Positions 46,552 through 59,300 of a stretch of 64,000 bases of DNA are shown here, piece by piece. The notes beneath the pieces were generated by a model. That model did no database searches, was not told the origin of the DNA, and worked only from the letters and a program-made list of their open reading frames with translations. Each line of letters starts with the position of its first letter. The first letter of the stretch is position 1. The DNA is taken from contig JALQBC010000002.1 in the NCBI GenBank assembly GCA_023375675.1, forward strand, positions 1,798,001-1,862,000, read 5' to 3'. The translations under genes and the position numbers were made by a program. The stretch is from Cytospora piceicola (taxonomy: Eukaryota > Ascomycota > Sordariomycetes > Diaporthales > Cytosporaceae).

Positions 46552-49319
46552 ATGCCCGGCATCCTGCCGATGAAGGTCATCAAGGTGGGCAGTAGCTCGC
46601 AGAGCCGAATTGCCCAAGCCTGCGACCGCTGCCGGAGTAAGAAAATACGCTGCGATGGTGTACGGCCGTGTTGCACGCAGTGTGCCAATGTCGGCTTCGA
46701 ATGCCGCACCAGCGACAAGCTAAGCCGGCGCGCGTTCCCGAGAGGTTATACAGAGAGCCTGGAGGAGAGGGTCAGGGCACTGGAGTCCGAGGTCCGCGAC
46801 CTGAAAGACTTGCTGGATGAGAAGGACGAGAAGATCGAGATGCTGTCCAAGATGCACGGGAATCGTCGCCGGTTGTCAGTAGGGTCAGGCCCCGGATCGG
46901 CATCAAATGCGAGCTCTCCCGAGGTTGAGAGCCGCCCAGGAAGAGAGCCGACGCCGCCCAGGGAGGACACATTCCGGGTCCAGGCCTCGCCGCTTCTATT
47001 CGGGGTCGAGAACTCAGACTCGTACTTCATGGGTCCCTCGAGTGGCCGAGGGTTCATTGAGGCCTTCAAACGCAAGCTACAGGAGAGAGGCAAGCCATGC
47101 TCAGACTTCAATACCGAGGCCTTCCTCCACATCCAGGGCTGCAACCCACTCGTACCCAAGGAGACACCCGTCATGATGAGGGTCCCTCCGCGCCTATTTT
47201 CCGATCGTTGCGTCAACGTCTACTTTCAAGAGTGGGCACCGCTGTTCCCGATCCTGCACAAACCAACCTTCCTTCGCGTCTACGAGGAGTTCGTGGCGGA
47301 TCCGGAAAAGATCAAAAACAACAGTCAGCTTGCGCAGCTACACCTCGTCTTCGGAGTCGCTGCTCTTTCTAGCGATAACCCAGACCTGGAACAGATTGCT
47401 GCTTGCGAGCAGCAGTGGCAGCAGTCCCTCGAGGCTGTTCTCATGGAAAACACAATGAACTCTTTGCAGTGCCTGCTGCTAGCCATGCTATACTGTACAG
47501 TGAGGGCAGACTATAAGCGGCTCCAGTACTACAAGGGTATTGCTGTTGGCCTATCTCATCGACTGGGCCTTCATCAAAGCCAGAAGCGGTTCTCTTTCGG
47601 TGCACTCACCACCGAGACACGGAAAAAGGTCTTCTGGACCCTGTATACGCTGGACTGCTTCTCGGCTGCGGTCCTCGGTCTGCCCAAGCTGATCAAGGAA
47701 GAGGACGCACACGCAGAATATCCAGCTGATACCGACGACGAATATGTCACCGAAAGAGGCTTCCAGCCCACTCTTCCTGGAGAGTACACGAGACTATCCT
47801 CAGCACTTGCCCTATTCCGTGCCGCCCGCATCATGGCCAAGGTCCTCGAGAAGATCTACCCGGCGGCGACCTCGTATGAGCTGTCACTGCAGCAGATGGC
47901 AGCTCTGGAGTCAGAGCTCGACGACTGGTCGGATAACCTGCCACAACACTTGAAATTGAACTTCCGGCAAGACAGGCCGTCCACTGATCTTACCGGCAGC
48001 AGATCTCCGTTGTTGGTATGTTGTTCTTCAATGTCTCCTTCCCCGACTCAACTACCGCAACTGCATATGCTGACATTGCACAGGCTCTCGCATACTACTA
48101 CATTCGCACGCTCATCTTCAGGCCTGCCGTCGGTTCCAGTCTCGGATCCAAAGCGGCATCAGCCCTCCTTTCTGTTAGCGAATCCGCAAAACACATGATC
48201 CAGATTGCTCAGCTGCTAGAGGAGAGGAGTATGTCGTTCTCGTTCTGCCTCGGCAAGACAGATCTTCTGTTGGGGTGCAGCATGACGCTCCTGTATCAGG
48301 GTCTTGATCTGAAGCAGGACAGCAAAATGTTGAAGGACAACGAGAGGCTTGTCAACGCCGCCGTCAAGATTGTTGAGCAGATGAAAACGCCCAACACATA
48401 CGACTTCAAGGGCATTGCGAGCTTGCTCGTGGGTATCGACGAACCGCAGAACTCACGATCGACGCCTCCGAGGCAGAGTCCGGACACAAGCATGGCCGCC
48501 CCGCCACCGCAAAGATCATCGCCAACTCACAACCTGAAGAAGTCTCCGTCCGGCCACCATCCTCAACAAAACTCACCCGGGCGACACTCTGGCGCCAGCA
48601 TGAGTGAGACCGACCTGCTGTTGCAACAGGAGAAGCTGAGGAGGACGACAATGCCGAGTAGCACTTCTGGTTCAGGAACGGGACGACCAACACTGCACCG
48701 TTCTCCATCCCGGACGTCTTTTGACAGCGCCAGGCCTAATCCGGCCTCAATTCTAAAGCGACGAGACCATCGTCTGTCCGCGCCACAGTCTGCAATTATT
48801 GCCCGCATAACGTCGGGACAGGATACGAACCTGGACTACCTCTCGCTGAACAATGCATCAGTTCAGCCTGGGCCATCATCTCCGATCCAAAACAGCAATG
48901 TTGGGGGCCAAAGCAGTCGCCCTAGCACTGCCACAGCTCCTTCCCAACAACTCTACACACCGGTGCAAATCCCACAAAAGCCAGCTGCATCACCATCTGA
49001 ATGGGAGGCCCTCCTCGGCCAGATCGATGGTGGACAAGTCAACCTTTATGATGCCATCTACGGCGGCCCTCAAGTCTCGCTAGAGACACCGGCGGCTCCT
49101 GCGGTGGAGGGCAGCTGGTCTCCTGACTCTCTGGACCTTTCCACGTTCAACCTTGGCGAATTTGGAGCACCACAGAGCCTGAGTGAGGAGAGCCTGAGCT
49201 CTGTCTCGGGGGGTGAAGACATCTCGTCCCTGGACTTTCGGAATCTTCAGGGCAACCGTAGAGCGATGATGCCCGCAGGCGGCGGTGACGGGTTCCTGGA
49301 TGGCAATTTCGTGATTTGA
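46552..49319 (+). CDS. facB: Zn2Cys6 transcription factor, FacB/Cat8 family (acetate and gluconeogenic regulator)
   Basis: Exons 46552-48015 and 48084-49319 (68-bp intron, phase 0) give 899 residues. The N-terminal binuclear cluster is C-x2-C-x6-C-x6-C-x2-C-x6-C in RIAQACDRCRSKKIRCDGVR. It is followed directly by the diagnostic block RRAFPRGYTESLEERVRALE and a heptad coiled coil (RDLKDLLDEKDEKIEMLSKM) for dimerisation. This arrangement is that of FacB, Cat8 and Neurospora ACU-15, which activate acetyl-CoA synthetase, glyoxylate-cycle and gluconeogenesis genes on acetate or ethanol. The fungal_trans middle homology region runs at about residues 200-600 (CVNVYFQEWAPLFPILHKPT; LSHRLGLHQSQKRF; KKVFWTLYTLDCFSAAVLGL). 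The last 300 residues are Ser/Pro/Gln-rich and end with acidic stretches likely to be the activation region. Confidence 0.88.
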
Positions 49320-50379
49320 TCTCGCTAGCATCGTAACTTGGTTCCAGCGATACTTGTTTTCTCTCTCGGATGTTTAGCACTGGTGGTATTATTGTCTTGC
49401 TGGAATTGTGTCCGGCTGGAGGCTTTTGGTCGGCGAAGGTCATATGCATTTTGGCTTTCTTCCTTTTCTCTCGGTTTTGTTCTTCTGGTATCTGGATGAG
49501 GAGGGGGGGGGGGGGGAATCAACTTTTATGGTCCGGCACGTTCTCTATCATTTGCTTATCAAAATTACCTGGTGACCACACGGTGTTATGTTTTCAAACG
49601 ATGTCGATATATCTTGGATATATAGCTTATGTGTGAGATATGTATGTAGCGTTCCAATATTCGCAAGAATGCAAACATAAAATAAGCAATCCATATCGCG
49701 ACGAGTCTGAGAGATCAGGTTTATATTCAGTTGAAGTGGTTATTTGCCATGAAATCAAGAGAAGGGTGCTAATCAATGTAAGGCAGCGGGTTTAGTACAC
49801 TTAAAGCCGAATAGTGTGTGTGCCATCCATCCAACGTTCCGGGAACATGTGGGTACCTTCAACGTCACAACGGTGGCCTTACGGATCCATCTTCCTTTGG
49901 CCAGTCCTCAAGGCATTGGCTTTCCGGTTTCTCATGCTTACACACGTGTGGAATTGCCAAATCAATGGCAAATCAGTTTGCTTGGTTCCAACACGTACCT
50001 GTTCCTTCAAGTCATCAGATTGTGACGCCAGTCCACGGCAGGCCGGAGAAGATCAGGTCTGTTTCCTCCACTTCTGAGCAATCTCAATGCCTTCTATTAA
50101 TACGGGTACATATATAGGTGGTATATGAACAAATTTCCACCGTTACTTGTGGCTTAGCCTTCAACTGCAAAACTATTTCTCACTCTTGCTACTTCTCATG
50201 ACATTGGTTACTTAATATACTTGAATGCCAAGGAGTTAGTTGCCCAAAACTCAGTTCCCAAGTCCACCTTCTGGTCCCTTGAACAACCAACACACCCTAA
50301 CACGCCGGGACACACCAACAATACACTGGGTGAAGCAGTCGACACGACACTGGATCTTCAACCGCAAGGACCACACGAG
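49320..50379. other. Intergenic region with a G-tract
   Basis: This 1.06-kb interval lies between the FacB-type gene and the PGC1-type gene. A near-continuous run of about 18 G lies at 49501-49517. No gene or RNA is recognised. Confidence 0.5.
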
Positions 50380-51515
50380 ATGCAAGACCTAGAGGATTCC
50401 ACAGCCAAGCATGTGGCCCCGCCTGGTATGAATACCCACCAGTGTCACCATGCGTGACAGGGTAGAGCTGACACCACTGTACTGCTACAGCGGCATGGAC
50501 CAGGGCACAGCCAGGCATCAACAATGGTTTTCCACAGGCAGTTGCGCACCGAGGATACAAGGCCAACCATCCAGAGAACACGATGGGAGCCTTCCGTGGA
50601 GCTGTCGAGGCCGGAGCTCACGGCATCGAGACAGATGTCCACCTGTCAAAAGACGGCGTGGTAGTGATAGCACATGTAAGCTACACATGCACCGCCCAGC
50701 CACCCACGTGTTGGCCGACTTGGCCCATCCCTTGGGTACTTGCTTACCTATGTACGTAGGACAAGGATCTGAAACGATGTTTCGGTGAGGATGGCGTGGT
50801 CCGTGACCATGATTGGGAATACCTCAGCACGCTGAAGACGCTGAAGGAGCCTCGCGAGCCCATGGCGAGGCTGCTCGACCTGCTCGAGTACCTAGCTGAG
50901 CCCGGGAACGAGTCGGTCTGGGTGTTCCTGGACATCAAGATCGATGATTCCCCCGAGGACATGATTCCCAAGGTCGCAGAGACCTTTGCTGCTGTGCCAC
51001 AAGGGAACTGGAGCCGGAGAATCGTCCTCGGCTGCTGGACTGCCAAACATCTACGGCTGTGCCGGGAGATACTTCCGGACTATGCCATTGCGAACATCGG
51101 CTTCGTGGGCGCCCTGTCCAAGGAATATCTCGAGGTCCGCAACGTTGCGATGAATATGAGACAGGAGTCGCTGTTTGGGTTTGGCGGGCCGGAGTTCAGG
51201 AATCGCTGCAAGGATGAGGGACGACCTGTTTACGCGTGGACCATAAACGAGAAGTCGTGGATGAAGTGGTGTATCGAGAACAAGATCGACTGCGTCGTCA
51301 CGGACGACCCGAGGCTTTACCTCGAGGTGTGTGCTGCTCACAAGGGAGAGCAGGCAGGGTCCGAGAACAAGGCCCTGGCCGTGGTGATCAAGCTGCGGGA
51401 TCTTGTGCTCTGCCTGCTCTATTTGTTAGTATTTCTGATACTACCGCGAGCTCTGCGAGTGTCTCAAAGGCTGGGGTATCCGCATGAGGTTCGGGAGGAG
51501 TTGCGAAAGATGTGA
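50380..51515 (+). CDS. PGC1: Glycerophosphodiester phosphodiesterase-family phospholipase C, Pgc1-like
   Basis: Exons 50380-50425, 50515-50675 and 50760-51515 give 320 residues. That is almost the size of yeast Pgc1, which cleaves phosphatidylglycerol to diacylglycerol and controls its level in mitochondria and lipid droplets. The catalytic block is [20 protein letters not shown], then [20 protein letters not shown] (HRG, Glu and Asp of the GDPD fold). [20 protein letters not shown] and CVVTDDP close the barrel. A C-terminal membrane segment ([20 protein letters not shown]) matches Pgc1. Exon 1 ([16 protein letters not shown]) was chosen because its GTATGA donor and the CCAG acceptor at 50514 restore the frame through [12 protein letters not shown]. 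This first exon is the least certain part. Confidence 0.85.
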
Positions 51516-51880
51516 ATGGTGGGCGCCTGAGCTTGATAGAATTGTTCATACAGGCCATTGTACATTCTATAGGGTATCATTCTCACGTCTTTAAGATGAA
51601 CATGACTTCTAACATCAACGACATGCCCTGGACTCTTCCAGCAGACATACGAGGAACTGTGCGAAACAAACCCTGCAGGAAGCTCAAGCGAGTACCTCCT
51701 CGGGCTAGACTCTACCTCACACATCTTGAGATGTTTTTTTTATTTTGTATTCCAGAATTACCCCGTATTGAACCCTCCTGGAGGCTTCCGTGTCTCCAAA
51801 CAGCAATTGTTCTGTTCGCGAGCAGCCTCCAGCCCGCAACAAGGGGCATAGGCACGGTGCGATATTATCCAGCCCAAGGC
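51516..51880. other. Convergent intergenic region PGC1/GPI11
   Basis: This 365-bp stretch is the shared 3' region. No feature is recognised. Confidence 0.5.
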
Positions 51881-52756
51881 TCAAAACCGCTTCCCGAACA
51901 GCAAGGAGCCACCCAGCACCCGTCCAAGCACGTAACCAGCATATATACCAGTCAGGATTGTGACGGGCCACTTCTGCCACTCCCTATCCCAGTCCAAGGG
52001 GATGGGCACAGCGCCGAGCCAAGCACCGAGCAGACCGCCCAGCAGACCGCCAAATGTCTCGTCGAAAGGAGCCTTGAAGCCGGCTACAGCTGCCCAGGAG
52101 CCTGGCTCGAGGCCGTGGACGTATACCAGTGGGAAGCAGGTGAGGATGGACAGGTGGGCGGCGCAGAGGAAGGTGTGCGACAGGTGGGTGAGCAAGGGGG
52201 CGCCGAAGAGGATCATGGTCAGGTGGAGGATGGGCGTCATATTCAGGGACAGTAGGAGGGAGAGGAGAGAGGCCTGGAGGAGAATAATGTGTCAGCAAGA
52301 AGGATGGAAGGAATCCATGGCAGCAACAGCCAGGGGGGGAGAGAGAGAGAGAGAGAGAGAGAGATGTAGACAGTAAGTAGTACGTACGATGACAAAGTTT
52401 GGACCGCCGCTGTCGCCGCCCTTCTTCTTCTCGCCCGGCTTGGGTTTCCTGTTCTTGCCAGAGCCGGACCCAGCGACAGGTAGGCAGAAGAATGCGTAGA
52501 GGAGCTGCAGAGTGGTGACTACGGGTAGCGACGTCCACATTACGGATACGGGGTCGGCGACGAGGCGATTGAAGGCGGCGAGGTAGAGACTCCCCAGGAT
52601 GATGGGGAGCACATGGCGGGCGGTCTTTGAAGCGGCGGTCGAGTTGAGGTAAATCGGGTGCGGTTGTGTCGGCTCGTTTGGTTTTCCAGACACCGATTGG
52701 GCCTTGGATGTCTTTGTGACGGTTGAGGACATGGTGACAGGGTCGACGAGAGGCAT
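51881..52756 (-). CDS. GPI11: GPI-anchor biosynthesis protein Gpi11 (PIG-F family)
   Basis: Exons 52388-52756 and 51881-52273, phase 0, give 253 residues. Gpi11/PIG-F is an ER membrane protein needed to add ethanolamine phosphate to the GPI core, together with Gpi13 and Gpi7. At least six hydrophobic helices are visible, such as HVLPIILGSLYLAAFNRLVA, MTPILHLTMILFGAPLLTHL and AAHLSILTCFPLVYVHGL. A basic loop KNRKPKPGEKKKGGDSGGPN lies between helices 2 and 3. The C-terminal block WLGAVPIPLDWDREWQKWPV, then TGIYAGYVLGRVLG, is the family signature. The start MPLVDPVTMSS was preferred; an in-frame ATG 27 codons upstream (52837) is possible. The intron holds a GA/CT microsatellite near its acceptor side. 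Confidence 0.9.
52339..52364. repeat. (GA)n microsatellite in the GPI11 intron
   Basis: A perfect GA tract on the plus strand reads as (TC)n in the sense of the transcript, upstream of the acceptor. Confidence 0.95.
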
Positions 52757-53340
52757 ATCGTGTTGTCCTCTTCCAACATTGGGAGGAAAGGTAGCTGGGT
52801 ATTCCTTGACGAAGAGCAGCTCGCCGGACAATTGCATTGGACCTGATGGTATTATACGGTGTATACTACTATATATTACGTATCAGTTGACAATTTGCTG
52901 AGTCATCCATCGATGACTACTTAGATACCTAGGTACTTACTTCAGTAAGTACCTATGTACCTCGACACCAACGTATATTCGTCTGATAAGATAACAGATA
53001 ACAGATAACCATCAACACCGGGAACCCCACCATCGGCATCGGCTTTAAGTCCACCATGAGAGAAGGCAAGGTAACGCTGGTTGTCTATTGCAGAGACTTA
53101 CAAGACCAAAGGAGCCAGTTGAAACTGGTTTGCCCCAGCCGAGACATTTATACAGACTGAAGCAAGCCAGAAACGAATTAATAAGCTGGGGAGGGGGTAG
53201 GGTGAGTGGATAGGCCTGCAGGAGTCTGTAAGAAGGTGGTTTAGGAAATTCAAGACGGGCTTAAAACACTTTGTCATGTCCACTTTGTGGAGGATCACCG
53301 GGGGGGAAAAAAACAAAAAACCTACACACAGATTCGCGTC
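52757..53340. other. GPI11 upstream region and border of the AT-rich block
   Basis: Normal base composition, with a TACCTAGGTA palindrome at 52926-52935 and a G-run/A-run at 53301-53320. No gene is recognised. Confidence 0.5.
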
Positions 53341-56300
53341 GCTTGTCTAAGGGCTGATCAAAGTTGGTTTAGTATAGGAAACGTTAAGACTAACATATCA
53401 TTCCTTTATATACGTAAGCTCTATCTTATTTAACGGTTATACGGTTAGTCTTTTTTACCTATAAAACGTTTGTATACTAATAGCCTGTTAGCCGATAACG
53501 ATTTATACTTATAAAACAGTTAAGTATTAACAGATAATATATATTAGCTGTTAAGCCTTTATTTTACTACTTACCGTTATAAAAAGTAAAACTTTATATA
53601 CCGGTATATATATATTATATATTTACTATATTACCTTATTATTATACTGCCTCGGGTAAATCGTTTTATCTGCTTTTTTTAGACTAGCTTTTATAGTTAT
53701 TATAAGAACTTTTACTTTACTATAGCCTTTCGATTACGTTATAATAATACTCTTTATACTATATATTTACTTTATAGCGTTATCTGTAATAAGTAGCCTT
53801 TAAAAGAGATTTCCGGAAATATACGTATAATACGGTTATAATAACCGGCTACTATATCTATTTATATATCGGAGCTAAAAAAGCTATATAGCTAACTATT
53901 TATAAATAGTATTAAAAGTATTCTTATACTTAATTTAAAGTTTATAACGGTTAAATATAAATTTTATAATACTATATATTAAATAAATAAAAGACTTTTT
54001 ATATATATTATAAGTATAAATACTATATTATAGTTAAATAAAATATTAATAATTTTACTATATAATAATCTATAGTTATAAACTTAAAGTTTAAAAAGTA
54101 TTACTTATAAGGTAATATATATATTCCGGCTTTCCGGCTTTTACCGTTTTTTTTATATAATCTACTATATAATACTATACTATATAATAAAACTTTCTAT
54201 AAAGATATATAACGGTATAATAATATCTTCGCTTTTATTTTTATCGATTATAAAGAAATAAAGTATAGTATTATAAGCGGTAGACTTATAGATTTTCAGA
54301 TTTATAAAGCCTTATATTACCGAACCGGCCTATTATAAAAGGTATTAAGTTAAAAGCCGTAGTATATATAGCTATATTTTTACAATTTTAACTATGTTTT
54401 TATACTTTATTTTATATTTAATAACGGTTTAAATATAATAATCTTTAACTATATTATAGATTACTTATACGAAAATAACTTATTTATTAATATATACTTT
54501 ATTATATAAGAGCGGTTCTAGTAGGTAACAGACTTAATATAAATAGCTTTAAACCTGTAAATATAGTTAGTACTTAAAAATAAGGCCGACTAAAAATATA
54601 TAAACCTTTTTATAGCCGATAAGGTTATTATTATTATTCTATACAAGTATATAAACGCTAGCTTTTAGGATTTCGTTTTTATAAAGTAAACTATAAACGG
54701 TATAAAGATTATAGCCTTTTATTATATATAGCTGTTTTATCCTGTATATCTTTTTTTTATATATCCCTTTATACTATTATATAGTAACCGTAGTTAATAT
54801 TAAAGAATAAAAGTCCGGGATTTATAAAATATTAGCTATAAATCGGACTATATAAGCTTATAAGAGTATAGCCGATATATCCTTTACTTATAAATAGCGA
54901 ATCTATAAATACTATTCTCTTTTTAACGGCTATTTTAATAGCTATTAGTAAATTTATAGACTATAACAGACTAAATAAAGCTTACTTAGTTAAAAACTTA
55001 TTAAGCTAACTTATAAGTAAACTTATATAACGGTATTATAAACTAACTATAGTAAAACGACAGTAATATAGCTTAAGTCGGAACCTGTATTATCTTACTT
55101 ATAACGTATATTAAAGGCTAGCGGTTTATTAATTAATACTATTAAAACTTTATTACTATTATATAAGCTTTTAATACGTTTACGTTTTTTATTATAGTTA
55201 TTATAAACCTTATATAGCCGGAAATCTTTTATAAACTTAGTCCGAACGAGTTTACTATAAACCGTTTAGATATTATAAGCTATATATTTTAGCTTAAGTA
55301 TAACGCTTTTCTAAAAGAACTACGGAATAAGCTATTTAAAGACTTTATAAACGTAGTTTAAACTATCGAGTTTTAAAAATAAAGCCTACCTTATAAGTAT
55401 ATCCTGCTATTTCTTACCTATAAGGCTATAGATTTCTATAAGCTTTTTGTAAATATCGACTGTATAATTTATATAAAACTCTTTATTTCGGAGAAAGATT
55501 TAAATAACGTATTATAAGGTATTATAAAAAGTTTTATAGTATATAGTTTATACGGTATAGTAAACCTATAAAGCTCTTATATATAGCCTTTTAAGACTAC
55601 GGCTTTAATTATTTATTATAAAAACTTTCCGAAAGACTTTATAAACGAAACGTTAATACCGGAGGATAAATACTTATTTTATAAACGTTATAATAATAGT
55701 TAAACTATAAAGAAAAAAGTAAATAACTAAAAGGTTTAGCTAAATAACTATTAAGTTATACTATATAGCCTATATTTTTACCGTAAATACTAAGTATATA
55801 TTAACGTAAAAATTTATATAATTATAAAGGCTATAAAATATATTTATAAATATATATATAAAAGTATAGATAAGGCTACGGTTACGTTATAAAATAGCCG
55901 TACTTTTAATAAGATTACTATATACCTGTAAGGCCGGTATATAAACTTTATAAAAGCGATTATATATTTATTTAAATACCTTATTTATAAAGAGTTCTTA
56001 CTTATAATACGTCTACCGGTTTACTTAAAAGGTTAATAACCTATATACTTCCGAGATAATACTTTTTTATAAAAGGTTATAAATATTATAAACCGTAGTA
56101 AGTCTTAGTTAATAACGTTCTTTAATTATAATAAGGATAATATAAACAGATAAAGGCTTTTATATATCGACTTTCCTTATTCTTACGTTTAAAAATAATA
56201 GTAGAAGTAGTAGTAGCTTTAGTAACGTAGTATTACGGTTAGCTGTATATACTATATACTACCTGTTATTAATAAGCCGTACTTTTTATAGCTTTTCTTT

Positions 56301-59300
56301 TATAATATCCGCGGCTTATAGTCGTTCGAGTATATATAAACTATTAATAACGTTATTTATTTTACTTATAAGGCTACCTGCCTTACTATAAGCCTATTAG
56401 ATTATAACGGTTGTTAAACTACCTGCTTTAAAAAGGTTACGGCTTAACAGACCGGCTTTATATTATAGCGTTTCTTTATTATTATACTTCTTTATAAAAA
56501 CGTTTTAAACTATACCGGGTTATAAAATACGTTTATAGCTTCGATCTATAATAATCTGCTATACCGTCTTTATAATTATATTAATATCTTACTTAACTTT
56601 TAAAAGCTGTATCTTAATTATAGCTTTTTCTTCTTTTAGTAATAGCTTTATAAGTATAAAAAGAACTTTAAAGATTTCGGTTTTTTTAAGCCGTAGTATA
56701 GCTAAAAATCGGTATAGTTAAACCTATAGTTAAAGGTTAAGTTAAACTATAATATAAAAGACTAACAGCTATTCTATAATAACGCTTATAGCTAGTTTAA
56801 TAAGTAGTAGTCGTTTATTTTCTAAAAGATTATTACTATAATAAAAACTATACCTAAAAACGTATACTTTTTTATTTAAAACTTAGGGAGGATAAAAAAA
56901 ACCTTTTTTTATAAAGCTTTTATAGCGTATATACAAGCTTATAAACAAGTTATTTTTTATATAGTCTTTTTTAGTATTATAATACTACTTTTCTCGGGCG
57001 GCTATATAGCCTACTCCTACTTCCGGATTCTTATATCGATTTACTAAGCGTTTATATATAGTATTAAAAAGAACTTTAAGCTTATAAACCTGTTATAAGC
57101 TACGTTTCTTATTATTTAAAATAAGGTTTTTATATAGTATAAGTATTACTTTAAAGCTATAAACTGTACGTTATAAGATATCGTATATAGTAATAAGTTA
57201 TTTAGTAAAATCCTTATAGCTTTTAACGGTAATTTTATTTAGATTCTTTCGGTTATACGGAAAAGAGTATGTATATAAATTATATAGGTATTTCTATTAT
57301 AGTCGTATATTTAACCTAATATATAAGTTCGGTACTTTATAAAGAATATATAGGTTTAAAAAACTAATAAAAAGAACCGTAGCTTTATTTAGTAGTTATA
57401 AGATATACTATATAAGCCGGAACTATATAAGTTAATCGAGTTATACTTTATAATCTCTTCGTATTCTAATATTATAGACTTTTTTTAAACGATATACCTA
57501 AACTAGCTACTAATATAAGCTTTTTTTAACTTAAGTATATTTATAAACCGCTATATACTATCCGGGATAAATACTACTATTATAAAGCTAAATTATATTA
57601 CTTTCCGCCGCTTTCCCGGCGATAATATAGCTTACCTAATTATTATAAAGGTTATAAACGGCCTTAAGGATATCCCTATAGCTAGCCTTTCGTCGAAGTT
57701 TTTATAGTTTATAGAATTTCCTTTTATTCTACCTGCCTACCTAAATTTAAAGTTTAAGGTTTTTATAATTCTTATATAGAACTTTAATATATAGTAAAGT
57801 TTATATAACGGTATTTATATAGTTATTTTATAAATAAAAAGGAACTACTTAAAAGTTTATATTTTTATAGGTAACTTTATAAGTAAGACTCGGTATATTC
57901 TTTATATTAAACTAATAACTTCGTTAAAAGACTTTGCCTTTATTATCTTTTATATATAGTTTCCGGTCTAGCTTTACTTTATAATAACGATTAATAAGTT
58001 ATAAAGCTAGTCGTTTATATATATAGATATAAACTTATAGTAGCCGGTATTCTGTTACAGTTAGTTTTATATAGTAATATCCTATATTATAAATATTTAT
58101 AGTTTATACGTTTTACGTTTAGTTAATACTTTCTGTATAATAAACGTAGTTTACCTAAAAGTATTAGTTATAAAAGACTCTTTATAGATAATTTACAGAT
58201 ATATAATAAAACTTTTATTTTACTACCGGCTAATAGTATATATAGTAGTCTTTTTTATACTTAAAAAAGCAGTTTATATATATACCCCCGGCCTACTATT
58301 ATATAAATATATAGCTATAGAATATTTTATTCCTGTTTTTATAGTACTAGTATATTTTACTTTCTTTTTACAGTCTTATAATTATATAAATAAGAACGGC
58401 TACTTATATATACTCTTCTTCTTACCGTTTATTAAACTTATTTACTTTAAAGTTATAAATAACTAAGTTTTTTTTAGCTTATCGGCCTATTAATATAGAA
58501 AATAAAAACGGTTATAGTATATAGATTTTTTACTTTTTAAGCTAAGTTATAAAGTATACTAATTTCCAGGTCTTATAGATTAATATACTTAAACGAAATA
58601 CACTTAAGAATAATAAACAGCCTTTAAACGTCTATTAAAAGGCTATTACGTCGTTATTATCTTATTATAGCCTTTTCTATTTCGTTTATAAGCGTAATAT
58701 AATCGTCGTTAAAGTTAGAGTTTATATACGTAATAATACCGTATTACAGGTTTAAAAGAGCTATAAAGACTATAAGGTATAATATATAATAAAAGTATAG
58801 TTATTATATAAGTTAACGTATAGAATTTCCTCTTTTTTTAGCTATAAAAGTCTATACCTATTACGTAGTAATCTTTATTATAGGTTAAGATTTTTATAAT
58901 TATAGGTTATAGTAAAACGAAATTATATAAACTTCTTAGCTTACTCTGTTTTATTCTCGGCCTATATATTTATTATAAACCGGTTTCTTTTTTACTTTAT
59001 ATAATCTAAGGCTATAATTAAAGTATTCCGGACGTTATAATCTACCTTTACTTATCCTACTTATTAAAGGCCGCCTTTAAAGTAGTTATAAAGTTATAGA
59101 GCATTTTAACTATTCTATAGCCTTTTACTATAGATATACAGGGTATAAAGATTGTAAAAAAGGTTCCGGTAGCTATTCTAACTCCCGTATATCTAGCTAT
59201 ACCTATAAAGACAGCTACGTTAAAGGCGTTAAAGGCCGTAGTATTAATATAGCCGGACATATAGTACTAACTATAGCCGGGCGAAGTATACGTCGTAAAG

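Noticed and set aside
59057..59260. 67-codon frame in the AT-rich block
   Set aside because: The only frame above 60 codons in 7.3 kb, with no recognisable transposase or polymerase motif. It is expected by chance.
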